Of a stretch of 64,000 nucleotides of DNA, positions 53,991 through 64,000 are shown piece after piece. The notes under the pieces are model-generated. The model saw only the letters and a program-made list of their open reading frames with translations. It made no database searches and had not been told where the DNA came from. Numbering within the stretch: position 1 is the stretch's first letter; the number at the start of each line of letters is the position of its first letter. This stretch comes from Ephemerocybe angulata. Taxonomy: Eukaryota > Basidiomycota > Agaricomycetes > Agaricales > Psathyrellaceae. Where the stretch lies: assembly GCA_013368325.1 (NCBI GenBank), contig JAACJK010000111.1, forward strand, positions 434,001 through 498,000. The letters are read 5' to 3'. Position numbers and translations under genes: made by a program.

Positions 53991-54106
53991 CGCCGACTTC
54001 AAGCTTGTGGTGGTTGCGGTTAGAACAGCAATCTGGGTAGATGGAGTCGGAGTTTGAATCCCGGCCCCTAACAGCCTTACGCGCAGCGGTATCTTCCTCC
54101 CCACAA

Positions 54107-54134
54107 CGACGACGACGACGACGACGACGACGAC
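54107..54134 (+). repeat. (CGA)n microsatellite between MMS2 and HSE1
   Basis: Nine CGA triplets in a row, in the 156-bp interval between the two start codons, immediately before the HSE1 leader. Confidence 0.9.
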
Positions 54135-54146
54135 AGCGAGGAAAGG

Positions 54147-57100
54147 ATGTTCGGCGGTGGCGAAGCGAATCCATACGACGAGATCGTCGGTGAGTGCGAG
54201 CCTTCGCATCGTGGATCAGTCTATTGACGCTCGAGCCTCCAGCGAAAGCGACCGATGAGAACCTGACGAGCGAGAACTGGGAGATCATCCTCACGTTGTG
54301 CGATAAAGTCGCCGATGAAGGGCAGAAAGGGTGTGTAGTTGGGCTATTCAAGTGTGGATTCGGTTCTGACAACGAGTGTAGTGCGAACAGCGCAGTTGGA
54401 GCCCTGATCAAACGGCTTGCGCACCGGAATCCCAACGTCCAGCTGTACGCTTTGTCCCTGGCCGAAGCGTTGACGAAGAACCTCGGAATTGAGCTGCACC
54501 GAGAACTTGCCAGCAAGGCGTTCACGCAGGCGTTGGAGAAGATAATCACCGATCGGGTATGTTCCCCTGAATACTGTGGTTCGGGGTGCTGAATGCCTTC
54601 AGACTACGCATGACAAAGTCAAGAAGCGGGCTCTTCAGCTCGTCGCTGAATGCGCAGCCGAGTTCGAGAACGACACTTCCCTCGGGATTATGGAGGACTT
54701 GTACAATACCCTCAAGGGCAAGGGTGCGTAGCTTAAGTCTTCGTGGGTGAAGGTTGCCAACTCCAGGTCCAGGCTTCAAGTTTGAATCATCCCAAGAGCC
54801 CCTCCCGCCTTCGGTTGATGATGATATTCGCCGCAAGGAGGAAGAAGAACTCCAGCGAGTCCTCGAGATGTCGATGCAGGATCGCGGCGGACGTGGCGGC
54901 TGGTCTGACTACAGCCTCGCCGGTGCAGGAAGCAGCCAAGCAGCCGCCGGCTCATCCTCCGCACCCAAGCCACTACCCTCAACATCCGGCTACACCGCAC
55001 CCAAGTACAATGCGGGCTACGTGCCCGCCCGCACCCCATCGCCCGCTACGCAGCAGCGCTACCGCCAACCCGATCCCGAACCACAGCCTCAACCACACGC
55101 ATACTCCGCAACACCAGAACCCGCTGCGCAGGCCACTCTGCCTTCGACGACTGCGCCAAGGTCACCCACTACCACGGCTAATCTGAATATCGTGACTCGA
55201 GTACGCGCTCTGCACACTTTCGAGGCGTCGGAGCAGGGCGAGCTGGCGTTCGAGAAGGGCGACATCATCAAAGTTGTTGATCGGGGGTACAAGGACTGGT
55301 GGAGGGGTCAATTGAAAGGACGCACGGGCATCTTCCCCGTCAACTATGTGGTATGGATTTCCGAAAGCAGTTCGATGATACAAGTCTTTAACCTGGCTTT
55401 AGGAACCGATGCCTGAGCCGACGGTCAGCGAACTGGCGAAGGAAGCGGAACAAGAAGCCTCTGTCTTTAGCCAAGCGGGCAATGTGGAGCGCCTCTTGCA
55501 GATGCTGAAGACTATGGACCCTGATAAGGACAATCTGGCTGATAATGAGGAGATTCAGGTACGATGTCCTTCGTTTATATCTCGTTGATTGTCATAACAC
55601 TTGGTACAGGAACTGTATCGGTCGTGCATGTCGCTGCGCCCCAAGATCGTCAAGCTGATTGACAAGTATAGTCAGAAGCGGGGTGCGTACTCACTTTTCT
55701 AAAACCAGGATCTTATCTGACTGGTTTCCTTAGCCGATCTTGTTACAATGAACGAATCCTTCGTTCGTGCTAGAACGATATTCGACAGGATGATGGAAGA
55801 AAGCTTGGCTAGGCATACCGGAGGTCAGTACTATCATTTCCTCGATCCTCGAACTCCCACTTACATTTTATGATAGTCTACGAACAACCGCCTTACAGAG
55901 GACCGCAGTATCCCCAACAGCAACCTCAAGGTCGTCCAAACGCTCGTCCTCCAGCACAGGCAGGTCCCGCTCCCCAAGGCTATGGTTGGAACCCCAATGT
56001 CTACGAACAGCCTGGATACAACGCATACCCCGCTCCTGCCGGCGCCTATCCCGTCCCACAGCCTCAGGCCCAATCTCAAGCACCCCCTCAGCCATACGGA
56101 CAACAGCATGCTCAAAGGCCCCCTGTTCAGTCCACGCCCGCTCCAGCCGCTGCTACGCCAGCCCCTGCACCTCAGCCGCAGGCTTACGGATACAACGCAC
56201 CCTATTCTCAGCAGGGTCCTAATCCGTACGGTGTTCCCCCCCAACCTCAGCCGCAACAACCTCAGCAAGCTCAACCTCAAGTCCAACCCGCTGCGCCAGT
56301 TCAAGAGCCATTGCTGCCTTCTCCCTATGCTTCTCACCCCGTGCCTGTCCAACAGCCTACCCTTACCCAGTCGCCAGCGCCTATTGGAGGGACACAACCC
56401 TTGAACCTTCGCCCAGGCCAGGTCGCCGCTCAACAGCACCCCCAGCAGCAGCAGCAATCTCAGTTCGGTGTCCTGCCGCAGCCTACTACGCGGGATTCGC
56501 AGCCTTTGCCGTCCCCATACGGAGGGCCTCAACCACAGGTGCAGCCGCAGCAGCAGCAGCAGCCTCCTCAACAGCAAACTTCTTATGGTGGTCCTCAGCA
56601 GCAGCCGCAGTTGCATCAGACCGCTTCGACCAACACGATTCCGCAGGTACAGGCGCAACAGCCTCAGTTGTCGCAGACCCCGTCGGCGAGCACGATTCCG
56701 CAGGTGCAGCCCCAGCAACCGGTGCAGCAGATTCAGCATGTGCAGCCGTTGCAGCAGGTGCAGCCCCAGCCTCAGGCCCAAATCCTGACCCAGCCGATTC
56801 AGGAGCAGGCGCAGGCGCAAGTTCAGGCTCAGGCTCAGTCTCCAGTGCGCCAAGCTGAACCCCAGATGCAGCAACCACAGCAGCACCAAGCTCACGTCGA
56901 ACCTCAAGCACAAGCGCAAACGCAGGAGCAACCTCAGGCTGCCGCTCAACAAGCCCAGCCCGCTCAGCAGCAACCGGCTCAGGCTCAGGCTAAAGTTGAG
57001 AGCGCGGCGGCTGTTGATAACGGGCCCCCGTATGTGTTTGACCCTGCGAGGACGTACACGGATCCGAATGTGCAGGCGTGGGCGCAGTATTATGGCCAAG

Positions 57101-57510
57101 GAGGGACGGACCCTGCTGGTGCGGTGTACTTCGTGAGCGTTCCTGGGGTGACGGGAGCCCCCGCCCCCGCTCCCGCCGCGGCTTCGAGCGTTTCTGCGTC
57201 GGCCGAACCTGCTGCGAGTGCTGGTGCGGGAGTGCAACAAGCGCAAGCTCAACAGGTCGAACCTCAGCAGCAACGACAACCCACGTTGGCGACCCAAGTG
57301 GCTGGACCGAATGCGACGAGATATCAGTTGACCGATTCTGGGTTCGCTTCTTCACCTCAACAGCAACAAACGCAGAGGCAGATGTCGGGTGATGCTGTTC
57401 CTCAGCAGGGGGCAGCTCAGGCGGCTGCGCCTGTTGTGGCTGCTGCTCTAGGGGACTCCCCGTCGACTACCCCGTCGTGGGTTCTTCCGAAGAAGAATGT
57501 TCCACGATAG
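54147..57510 (+). CDS. HSE1: ESCRT-0 subunit Hse1 (STAM homolog) with very long Gln/Pro-rich tail
   Basis: Starts [14 protein letters not shown] at 54147. The VHS domain spans exons 1-4: [82 protein letters not shown] reads [18 protein letters not shown]. The SH3 domain is [20 protein letters not shown] through [23 protein letters not shown]-like helical region follows ([57 protein letters not shown]). The last exon (55876-57510) encodes over 500 Gln/Pro/Ala-rich residues, with the family's [19 protein letters not shown] near the end and a [13 protein letters not shown] finish. It binds ubiquitinated cargo at endosomes with Vps27. Nine exons give consistent frames; two intron positions are approximate. 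Confidence 0.9.
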
Positions 57511-57818
57511 TCTGGCCACGGGATTTTATGGACAATGCTTCGTATCATTTTGGTTTCGTTTAATTCTCTCTGCATATTTCTCGCGGATTTCTTGGTCTTT
57601 TGGATCCTGGATCCTGGATGTATCGGTTGGATCATCTGTTATATACTCATTCTTACCGACTTCCTGTCTTGAGCGGAGTTTCTTCTTTTTTTAATGGGTG
57701 ATTGGAAGGTACTAACTACAACAGCTTACAGGCGACATTGATACATTTCTTCAGATACAGGAAACCACAGTACAAACCAGATGCGAGTCACGACTCTCCT
57801 CGACTACACCAAGGGACT
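57511..57818. other. Convergent 3' intergenic region
   Basis: Between the HSE1 stop and the stop of the minus-strand gene; contains TGGATCCTGGATCCTGGAT (a short tandem 8-mer) and a T-rich run at about 57681. Confidence 0.5.
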
Positions 57819-58599
57819 CTACGGCGCCGCAGCTGCCCGGTCCAGGGCCCTGGCATCTGCAGCTTCCCGAGCCCTGACATCCGCAGCAGCTGCCTCCCCC
57901 GCCTCCATCTTAAGCCCGCCCACATCCCTGTTGTCTTCGACAATAGTTTTGTGATAGTTCATAGCGTAATCGGGGGATTTGGTGTATACGCGCCCGCTGC
58001 CGTCGTTCCTGCCCCGCTGGGGAGGCGGGACCATGTATCGGGTCGGGTCGCTCGCGGCAGCTCCGTTCTGTTGTTGTTCCCCGGCTTGGGCGCCGGCCAT
58101 GCTCGCAGTGCCCTTCATGCCGGTGTCGCGCTGCTCATTGAACTCGCTGATGGTCATGCGGCCGCTGTGGTGGTCCGCTATGGGTAACGCGGGGGGGTTG
58201 GAGCTGTAGGCTGCATGCGGGCCTGACATGGGCTTGAGGTTTGTTTCGATGTCGGCCTTTCTCCATTTGCGATTGAGGCTACCTTGAACTTGTTCGTCTA
58301 CGAGGCCGAAGATCCGTTAGCTGGTGCTGGGCATGATAGATGGAAGTGTGGGGAGAGGGAGGGGGTGAAACGCACAATAGGGATTTGTGCCTTTGGCCTC
58401 TTCGTTTCTCTGTGACGCTTTCATCCTGTACCATGAGGCGTACAGGATCGCTGCGACGGCTGTTCCCCCGACGAGTAAAGTCTAGGTGGGTGCGGAATCG
58501 ACTTCAATCCGTGTAACTTGATTACAGTATTCGACGACTTACCCTTCCAGCGTTTTTAGGTCCCTCGCCCATGTTCATTCGTGGAATCTCGGCCGTCAT
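57819..58599 (-). CDS. Small single-helix membrane protein of unknown function
   Basis: Three exons with frame-preserving introns: MTAEIPRMNMGEGPKNAGR (start 58599), then TLLVGGTAVAAILYASWYRM, a single membrane helix, and KASQRNEEAKGTNPYY, then EQVQGSLNRKWRKADIETNL followed by a polar tail (MSGPHAAYSSNPPALPIADH to DARALDRAAAAP, stop 57819). About 195 residues. The short N-terminus before the helix and the basic residue after it resemble tail-outside inner-membrane or ER proteins, but no family is recognised. The introns carry GTAAGT and GTGCGT donors, which supports the model. Confidence 0.68.
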
Positions 58600-58713
58600 T
58601 TTGAGCAAAGATTAATAGGTGGGTTGGTATTAAGCTTGAAGTTTAGAAACGAGTGGGTGAAAGATGGTAAAAGGGTAAGAGTGCTCTGAGACACTCGAGG
58701 TGCGAGCTCGTCG

Positions 58714-59863
58714 TCATATCATCTTCGAGCCCGCCCCTCCTAATTCATGTTCGTCATTAGCATTCGATGAGCTCAGAGCGGCGGTCTGAGACAGAATACG
58801 TACCCAGAGTGGGGCCCAAAGAATAGAAAGTGAGACCCATTCATCGAAAGGAGCTATGTAGTCCAAGGCGTTCCTGGCGCTCATTTGGAGCGAACCGAAT
58901 TTAAAACTTGGACAGCTGGGCGGTTTGCTTTGACATTCTCTTCTGCTTGGTCCCATCGATGCAAAAGTCAAGATTGTTGAACCCAGAGCTCTCGCCCTCG
59001 CTGACCAGTCGCCGAAGCGAAGCGAGGCCGGATCGTTGATGAACTGGATGGTGCTGGCGAAGTGCTGCGATGCGAGGTTGAGAAGCTGCTCACCCTGCAC
59101 GAGAAGGAGTGCGGCAGTGCTTTCGAGGCTGGTTTCGTAACGGGGCTGGTCGCCAGAAGTCGTCGTAACGGTCAAGTTGGTAGGCGGCGGAGAAGATGCG
59201 TCCGACGCGTCCGATGCAAGAGAAAGCTCCGAGTGGGCCGCCTGTGCTTCAGAAGGCGTTTCAGAACGCATGGTTGGGGTGCCGTGTTCGTAGCTCCAGT
59301 CAGAGTCCTGCTGAGAAGCAAGTTCCAGAAGGTCGTCGCCGTCGCCGGCTTCAACTTGGGAGTCGGGTGCAGGACCAAAGTAGCATGATTGGACGGGCGT
59401 GAAGAGTTGCCCGGGGAATGATTCCTCCACATGGACGTTCGTCTCCGGAGACAGGGCTCGCGTCTGGCGCCGTTTCTTGAGTCGCAGGCACTCCAGGTCC
59501 TCCGGAAGTTGCGTGTCGGTTGGCCCCAGTGTCGCGTCGTTCGGAAGCTCCGTCGCGTCAAGAGTCGTGTCCTGTGACGCCTCCTCGGGCGTGTCCCAAG
59601 CGCGCGCTCGCTTCAGGTTCCTGGGTGTGGTGGGAGAATGCGAGGGCTGCTCATCAAGTGGAGTGGTGGTGGAAGATAAGCCCGGCGACGCGCCCAATTC
59701 CCCATAGGGCCCATACTAGATACCATCAGCTAGGGCGCGAATTTTGCACGAAAGTACTCACGGATGCGGGTAGCTCAAGCTCAACCTCTGTCGGGTCCGA
59801 GGTTGGAACGAATCGAGGAGAGTTGGGACACATACCGTCGATGTGGTACTGAAGAAACCCCAT
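58714..59863 (-). CDS. Hypothetical disordered protein
   Basis: Exon 1 starts MGFLQYHIDGMCPNSPRFVP at 59863; a GTGAGT...TCTAG intron precedes YGPYGELGASPGLSS. The middle is Ser/Thr/Glu-rich with a basic patch RLKKRRQTR that could be a nuclear signal. Near the end, ALLLVQGEQLLNLASQHFAS and LRFGDWSARARALGS look helical. A further intron (donor GTACGT, branch-like GCTAATGAC, acceptor AATTAG) is probable after APLW. It would replace the unspliced tail with a shorter WEGRARR ending, with the stop near 58716. No family recognised. Confidence 0.6.
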
Positions 59864-60195
59864 CCGCCCCCAGATCCCAGCTTAAGTAGAGTCCCACGAG
59901 TGGTAGATTTCGCAACGAGTGTATTCAATGTTAAATGTGTGTATGTAAGGTTTCGCTGCTTGCTAGACTTGGGCGAATTCTTGATCGGGCGAATTCTGAG
60001 GAAAACCTGTGCGAAACCTAGGCCTCACCTTGATTCCGCCCGGGCCAAAACTTTTCGTTTTATGCTGTGTCAGCATATGCTCATGCTTTAGCCCGAGCGC
60101 CAAGCTCCGGCTTCTTGCTCTCTTACCACCACCATCTCCGCCACTGCGCCCAAATATACCCATTAGACGGACGGGCACGACAATAGACAGATAAT
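59864..60195. other. Divergent intergenic region
   Basis: Upstream region shared by the minus-strand hypothetical gene and the ING gene; two copies of TCTTGATCGGGCGAATTC-like words near 59970. No clear TATA box. Confidence 0.45.
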
Positions 60196-61484
60196 ATGGC
60201 GGCCACTTCTGCTGCACACGAGGAAGCAGCGTATATCGCGTCAGAATACATTTATAGTGAGTCGAATCTCTTTGACGGTGCCGGGCGACGAGAAAGCACC
60301 TTCGTCTTTCGAATCTGTCCCCCTCCGAAAAGTGTGTTACTCACCTCTTCTTCAGGCATAGACAACCTTCCTAATGAAGTTTCTCATTTGCTCCAAGAAA
60401 TAAAGCATCGAGACACTAGAGCGCAGGGTGTGCGATACTTTCTCTGGACGACTCCGTTCCAAGCTAACTGACTAATTCTTCTAGAACTGCAACAAGAAAT
60501 AGACAAGGATTCAACTAAATACATCCGCCACTCATTAAAGGCTGGGGCCCCGGGTTCTATCCCACCCTCTCCATCTGCGAAGGCCGCCGCAATCCCAGGG
60601 AAGATATCCGCGGCATACGCAGAGATACAAACTTTGTGCGAGGAGAAGGAGAAACTCGCACGGACTCTCGTGGCTCTTGTCGAACGAACCCGAACGCGGC
60701 TCGACATTGAGCTCACGAAGGTTCGAGCTCTTCAGGGTGAACCGCCAGATTATGCTGGGGTGATCCCGAAGCCACTGGTAGGACTGTCGGGGGTCATAGA
60801 TTCGATGAAGACGCCAGTGTTCGCTATGACGGAGAGTTTGAAGAATGCCTTGGCTGGGACACCTCTGGCACCTGTCGAGACGAAGATGGTCTTTCCTAGT
60901 GCGCCACCTATGCCAGTCTCGAGCGCTGTGGCTACATCGAGTTCATATAAACGTGCGTTAACAAGCTTTCGTTCCTTTCTCGACTTACTAAGGTTCTTTA
61001 TAGGTCGCAAAGTTACCACTACTACGGCTCCATCCATCAAGGTTCCTGGGAATGCGCGGGCACAGAAGAGGTCGGCGTCTCCGACTGTGCAGTCGGGTAC
61101 TACGGCAACCGGACACCAACGTTCTCGTCTATCCAGGCAGGTTCTTCCTCCCGCGCAGGATGAAGACGAGGAGATGGACGCGGAAGGAGACGAGGAGGTA
61201 GACGGGGACGATGCGGATGGCGACGATAGGCTTTATTGCTATTGTCAGAAGCAGAGCTACGGAGATGTGCGTTCTCATAGATCGATATTAACGTGTCATT
61301 TACTAACCTTCTTCCTTAGATGATTGCTTGCGACAACGAAGGCGACTGTCCTTACGAATGGTTCCACCTCAGCTGCGCTGGGATCAAGGGGCCCACGCCA
61401 GAGCGTTGGTACTGCGACCATTGCAAGGCGAAGCTCGTGGAGAAAGCAACTAGCAGTTCTACGAGGAAGGGGAGGAAGAAGTAG
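60196..61484 (+). CDS. ING-family PHD-finger protein (histone reader of acetyltransferase/deacetylase complexes)
   Basis: Five or more exons. N-terminal ING domain: MAATSAAHEEAAYIASEYIY, SIDNLPNEVSHLLQEIKHRD, AQELQQEIDKDSTKYIRHSL, LCEEKEKLARTLVALVERTR, TRLDIELTKVRAL. A basic, disordered middle (KRSASPTVQSGTTATGHQRS, acidic EMDAEGDEEVDGDDADGDD) leads to the PHD finger, CYCQKQSYGDMIACDNEGDC then PYEWFHLSCAGIKGPTPERW and YCDHC, with the complete Cys4-His-Cys3 set that binds H3K4me3. The end is KGRKK, a short polybasic tail. Compared with yeast Yng1, Yng2 and Pho23 it could be a subunit of NuA3, NuA4 or Rpd3L; the sequence does not decide which. Confidence 0.88.
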
Positions 61485-62481
61485 GCCCGGTGGCCCGCAC
61501 GCATGTATGTCGTATTCTGCTGAGCGTATACATACTTTATTTATCAGTCAGATGAGGATGTCACTATGAACGACATTAAACGGTTCCATATCCGACTACT
61601 ACCAAGCGCAGTCATGGGTTCAACGGGTGATGACGAGTAGGTTATCAGATAATTATCAGATAAGATGATGAGGTTGCCGCAGAGCGTCTCCACGGACAGA
61701 GCGGGCCTTTGCTCCCTTTCAGTTCCATGTGGCAGAAACTGGGAAAACTTCTCTCATTTGCTTGTTGCCACAGGTGGCCACGCAGCTGGCACAATCTTCG
61801 TGCAAGGCGGAAGCGAGGAACTTTAATATGCTGGAGCCTGGAGGGATCGGCGTTGATCAAATTCAATTAAGCGCCCGTGCGCCGCGGAATCGACCGGTTG
61901 GGGTGTTCGCTGGTGAGTCTCCTTAACCATGCGCCTACCCTGCTTCTACTGAATGCCTGAAAGATAAGCTATCTGAACCTAGATATTCTAGCGTGCTTTG
62001 GATCTCATGATCTATCCTGAGGCGAGGAACGGAGCATTTTAATCATCACATGCTATTGTGTTCGCTCATGACGAGTGCTGCGATGCTCAGCTGCCAGTAT
62101 CCGGACCGAAATACCAAATCAACGGCGCTCAGAACCGATTTTGAACGCCCAGGGTCCGCTGTGGTCGGATTAACGCGCAATGTCATCGACGCCAAGCAGA
62201 AAATAGTCCACCGCGATAGGGCTAGTTGATGCCCCAGACCAGCTTCCACTGCTAAACTGATAAACACCGCGGACCCGACGCGAAATAAACTTTTCATCGA
62301 GTACGCTGTCAGAAATTGTATGTCACTTTGATTGAGTTCAGAACTTGGAGGAGCACTGACACACTTCGATGCTATGTTTAGTCCGTATCGGCTCATGCAC
62401 AAGTGGGTGTATAAGATATCGGTCTGAGTCTCAAATTCCAAGCCCCTCCTCAAGACTTCCCTGCACAACCATACAGCGACA
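61485..62481. other. Intergenic region
   Basis: About 1 kb with one long minus-strand open stretch (62046-62705) whose translation lacks family features and overlaps DUF6534 exons, so it is not called. ATTATCAGATAA repeats occur near 61640. Confidence 0.45.
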
Positions 62482-64000
62482 ATGGCAACGGACATTCCTA
62501 GCATTGAGCTGATGTATGTACCAAGTTCCCAGGTTTCAAGGCCTCTCCGACTAACGATTAAGCGCCTTAGTGTAGGACCTTTGGTAAGCGCGGCACTCGC
62601 ATGACCACTACTAGACCCGCGCTCAACTCTGGATAGATCATCGGAGCGTTGCTCACCTACTTTTTCATGGGCGTTTATATGGTGCAACTGCGTGGGTGAA
62701 AACATTCGTCATGAGGAAGCGTTACGAGACTAAACAATTCTTAGAACGTTACGTCTCCTTGTCCAAGCGGAATGGCGAGAAACGCATGGTACATGTCATA
62801 GGTCAGAGGCCGAATTCAAGGTTTTAATCTGAGCGATTAACTGAACGAGGATATGGCCCGCTCAGTCGCTTTGACGACTATACTCGAGCTCCTACAGCTC
62901 GTCTTTATAACCCACAACCTCTACCAGGTTGTTGTGGTGCATTTTGCAGACATCTCGGGGATCCTGCGCAAATCACCCTGGACTGGTGGCATGATGCCGG
63001 CGCTTAATGGACTAGGTGAGAACGCATCGGTAGATATACTGAAAGCAAGGAAGTAACCCCGTTATCCAGTCGCTTTTCTCGTTCAAATCTTTAGAATTTG
63101 GTGAGTGCTAAGTATATAAGCGCCAACGCTGCGTCGAGTATGCTCAATGGGCTGTGCGCTGTAGGAGAATACGTACATTTATGAAGTCGGTCTGGGGAAC
63201 AGAATTTATCACCCCAATCATATTTCTGGTGAGAATTCCCGGGCCAGGGCCCAGATACCTCATCTGCACCAGTACTCAAGGATGATCTAGCTATCCTTCT
63301 CTCAATGTGGTGCAGCAATTGCTGCAACGATGATAGTACGTTTCCGGCTATTGAACTCATTGCCAAAAGTGGTTTGACGAGTAAGTTTTACCTAGTTTAT
63401 GACCTCGGGGCGCGATGGGGCGCGTCTGGTGGTGCTAAAGCCAGCAGTCGTGACGTGGATTTCCTTAACCATTGCCTGTGACACTCTAGTTGCCTTGAGT
63501 ATCGTTATCCCAGTGCGTAGCTTTTACTGCACTACGAATGAGATGCATGCTCACGCTTGTTTTTTTGCCTCATCAATAGCTCCTCAAATACAAAAGAACC
63601 AGCCAATTCTCCCGCTCACGAGAAATCATCGACGCTGTTGTGCTAAAAACTGTGGAGAATGGCACCATCATCGTCCTATTCTCGATACCCTATCTCATAG
63701 TATTCATTAAATACCCAAACACCATGATCGCACCCGCCTTGTGAGCCTTACTATCAGTTATGGTCAACATCTGTCGTACTTACCATAGTTCCACGACAAC
63801 CCCAGCGAACACGTTCTGAGTCGGTTGTACGTGAACATGCTCTCCACTCCTTTTTCGGATTACTAACGACGTATCCCGCCAGGTATGCCAATGTTCTACT
63901 GGCAACGCTAAATGGGAGGCAGAGATTAAGGGAGACAGGCGATGGCATGTCCAAAGCCGATACAACTCCCTGGGTGCTAGATGGTAATGGGTTCGCTTTT
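62482..64000 (+). CDS. DUF6534-type seven-helix membrane protein, copy 2 (3' end outside window)
   Basis: Starts MATDIPSIEL at 62482. Exons give VGPL, then IIGALLTYFFMGVYMVQL, RYVSLSKRNGEKRMVHVI, VALTTILELLQLVFITHNLY, GGMMPALNGL, FLVQIFRIW-type, FMKSVWGTEFITPIIFLL, KPAVVTWISLTIACDTLVAL, AVVLKTVENGTIIVLFSIPY, LIVFIKYPNTMIAPAF, and RYANVLLATLNGRQRLRETG. These correspond block by block to the gene at 41534, with introns at the same positions, so the two are paralogs. The tail (KADTTPWVLDGNGF) is still open at base 64000. Function unknown. Upstream 62041-62481 shows no clear promoter. Confidence 0.78.

Noticed and set aside
53980..54070. tRNA-like word GAGTTTGAATCCCGGCCCC
   Set aside because: No matching acceptor, D-arm or anticodon arm could be found; it lies in the MMS2/HSE1 intergenic interval.
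55861..57297. A 478-codon minus-strand Leu/Arg-rich frame
   Set aside because: It is the complement of the Gln/Pro-rich HSE1 tail; CAG/CAA-rich sequence gives Leu-rich antisense frames.
62046..62705. A 219-codon minus-strand open frame
   Set aside because: It overlaps DUF6534 exons on the other strand and has no recognisable motif.
1..64000. A biosynthetic gene cluster or defence island
   Set aside because: The genes are mostly housekeeping or unrelated families; no core synthase, transporter and tailoring set occurs together.

Overview
The window is nuclear DNA from a filamentous fungus, almost certainly a mushroom-forming basidiomycete (Agaricomycetes). Genes carry many short GT-AG introns (about 45-80 nt). 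The families present point the same way: DUF6534-type seven-helix proteins, POIA1-like I9 protease inhibitors, F-box/LRR-like paralogs, a Pmr5/Cas1p-type esterase, and a Ngaro retrotransposon. I cannot name the species from sequence alone.

Layout. At 1-1.2 kb is the mitoribosomal protein mS29 (minus strand, C-terminus outside the window). At 2.2-4.9 kb is a Ser/Pro-rich disordered protein. From 5.5 to 18 kb lies an unstable block: three members of one F-box-like family sharing a duplicated promoter, an I9 protease inhibitor, and a pirin gene split by a 5.7-kb Ngaro-type tyrosine-recombinase retrotransposon. The element keeps gag, RT/RNase H and recombinase ORFs and split direct repeats in the order A1-ORFs-B1A2-B2. 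From 19 to 40 kb are mostly single-copy genes: a SAP-like protein, a Zn2Cys6 regulator, a Cys-rich secreted protein, a large membrane protein, a 7TM protein, a tandem pair of secreted phytase-like proteins, a Pmr5/Cas1p-type esterase, and the spliceosomal cyclophilin CWC27.

From 41.5 to 53.4 kb there is a second patchwork: a DUF6534 protein, an F-box-like gene flanked by pieces of the first F-box family, a GMC oxidoreductase, hairpin-rich intergenic DNA, and an inverted second copy of the I9 inhibitor/pirin-fragment module. From 53.4 to 64 kb are housekeeping genes: MMS2 (ubiquitin E2 variant) head-to-head with HSE1 (ESCRT-0), two uncharacterised genes, an ING-family PHD protein, and a second DUF6534 gene running off the right end.

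No operon-like pathway links these genes. The biology that stands out is genome dynamics: a Ngaro insertion in a pirin gene, inverted and dispersed duplications of promoters and gene fragments, and a 75-bp inverted repeat inside one fragment. Splice models below were read by eye from GT/AG sites and frame continuity; no alignment or expression data were available.
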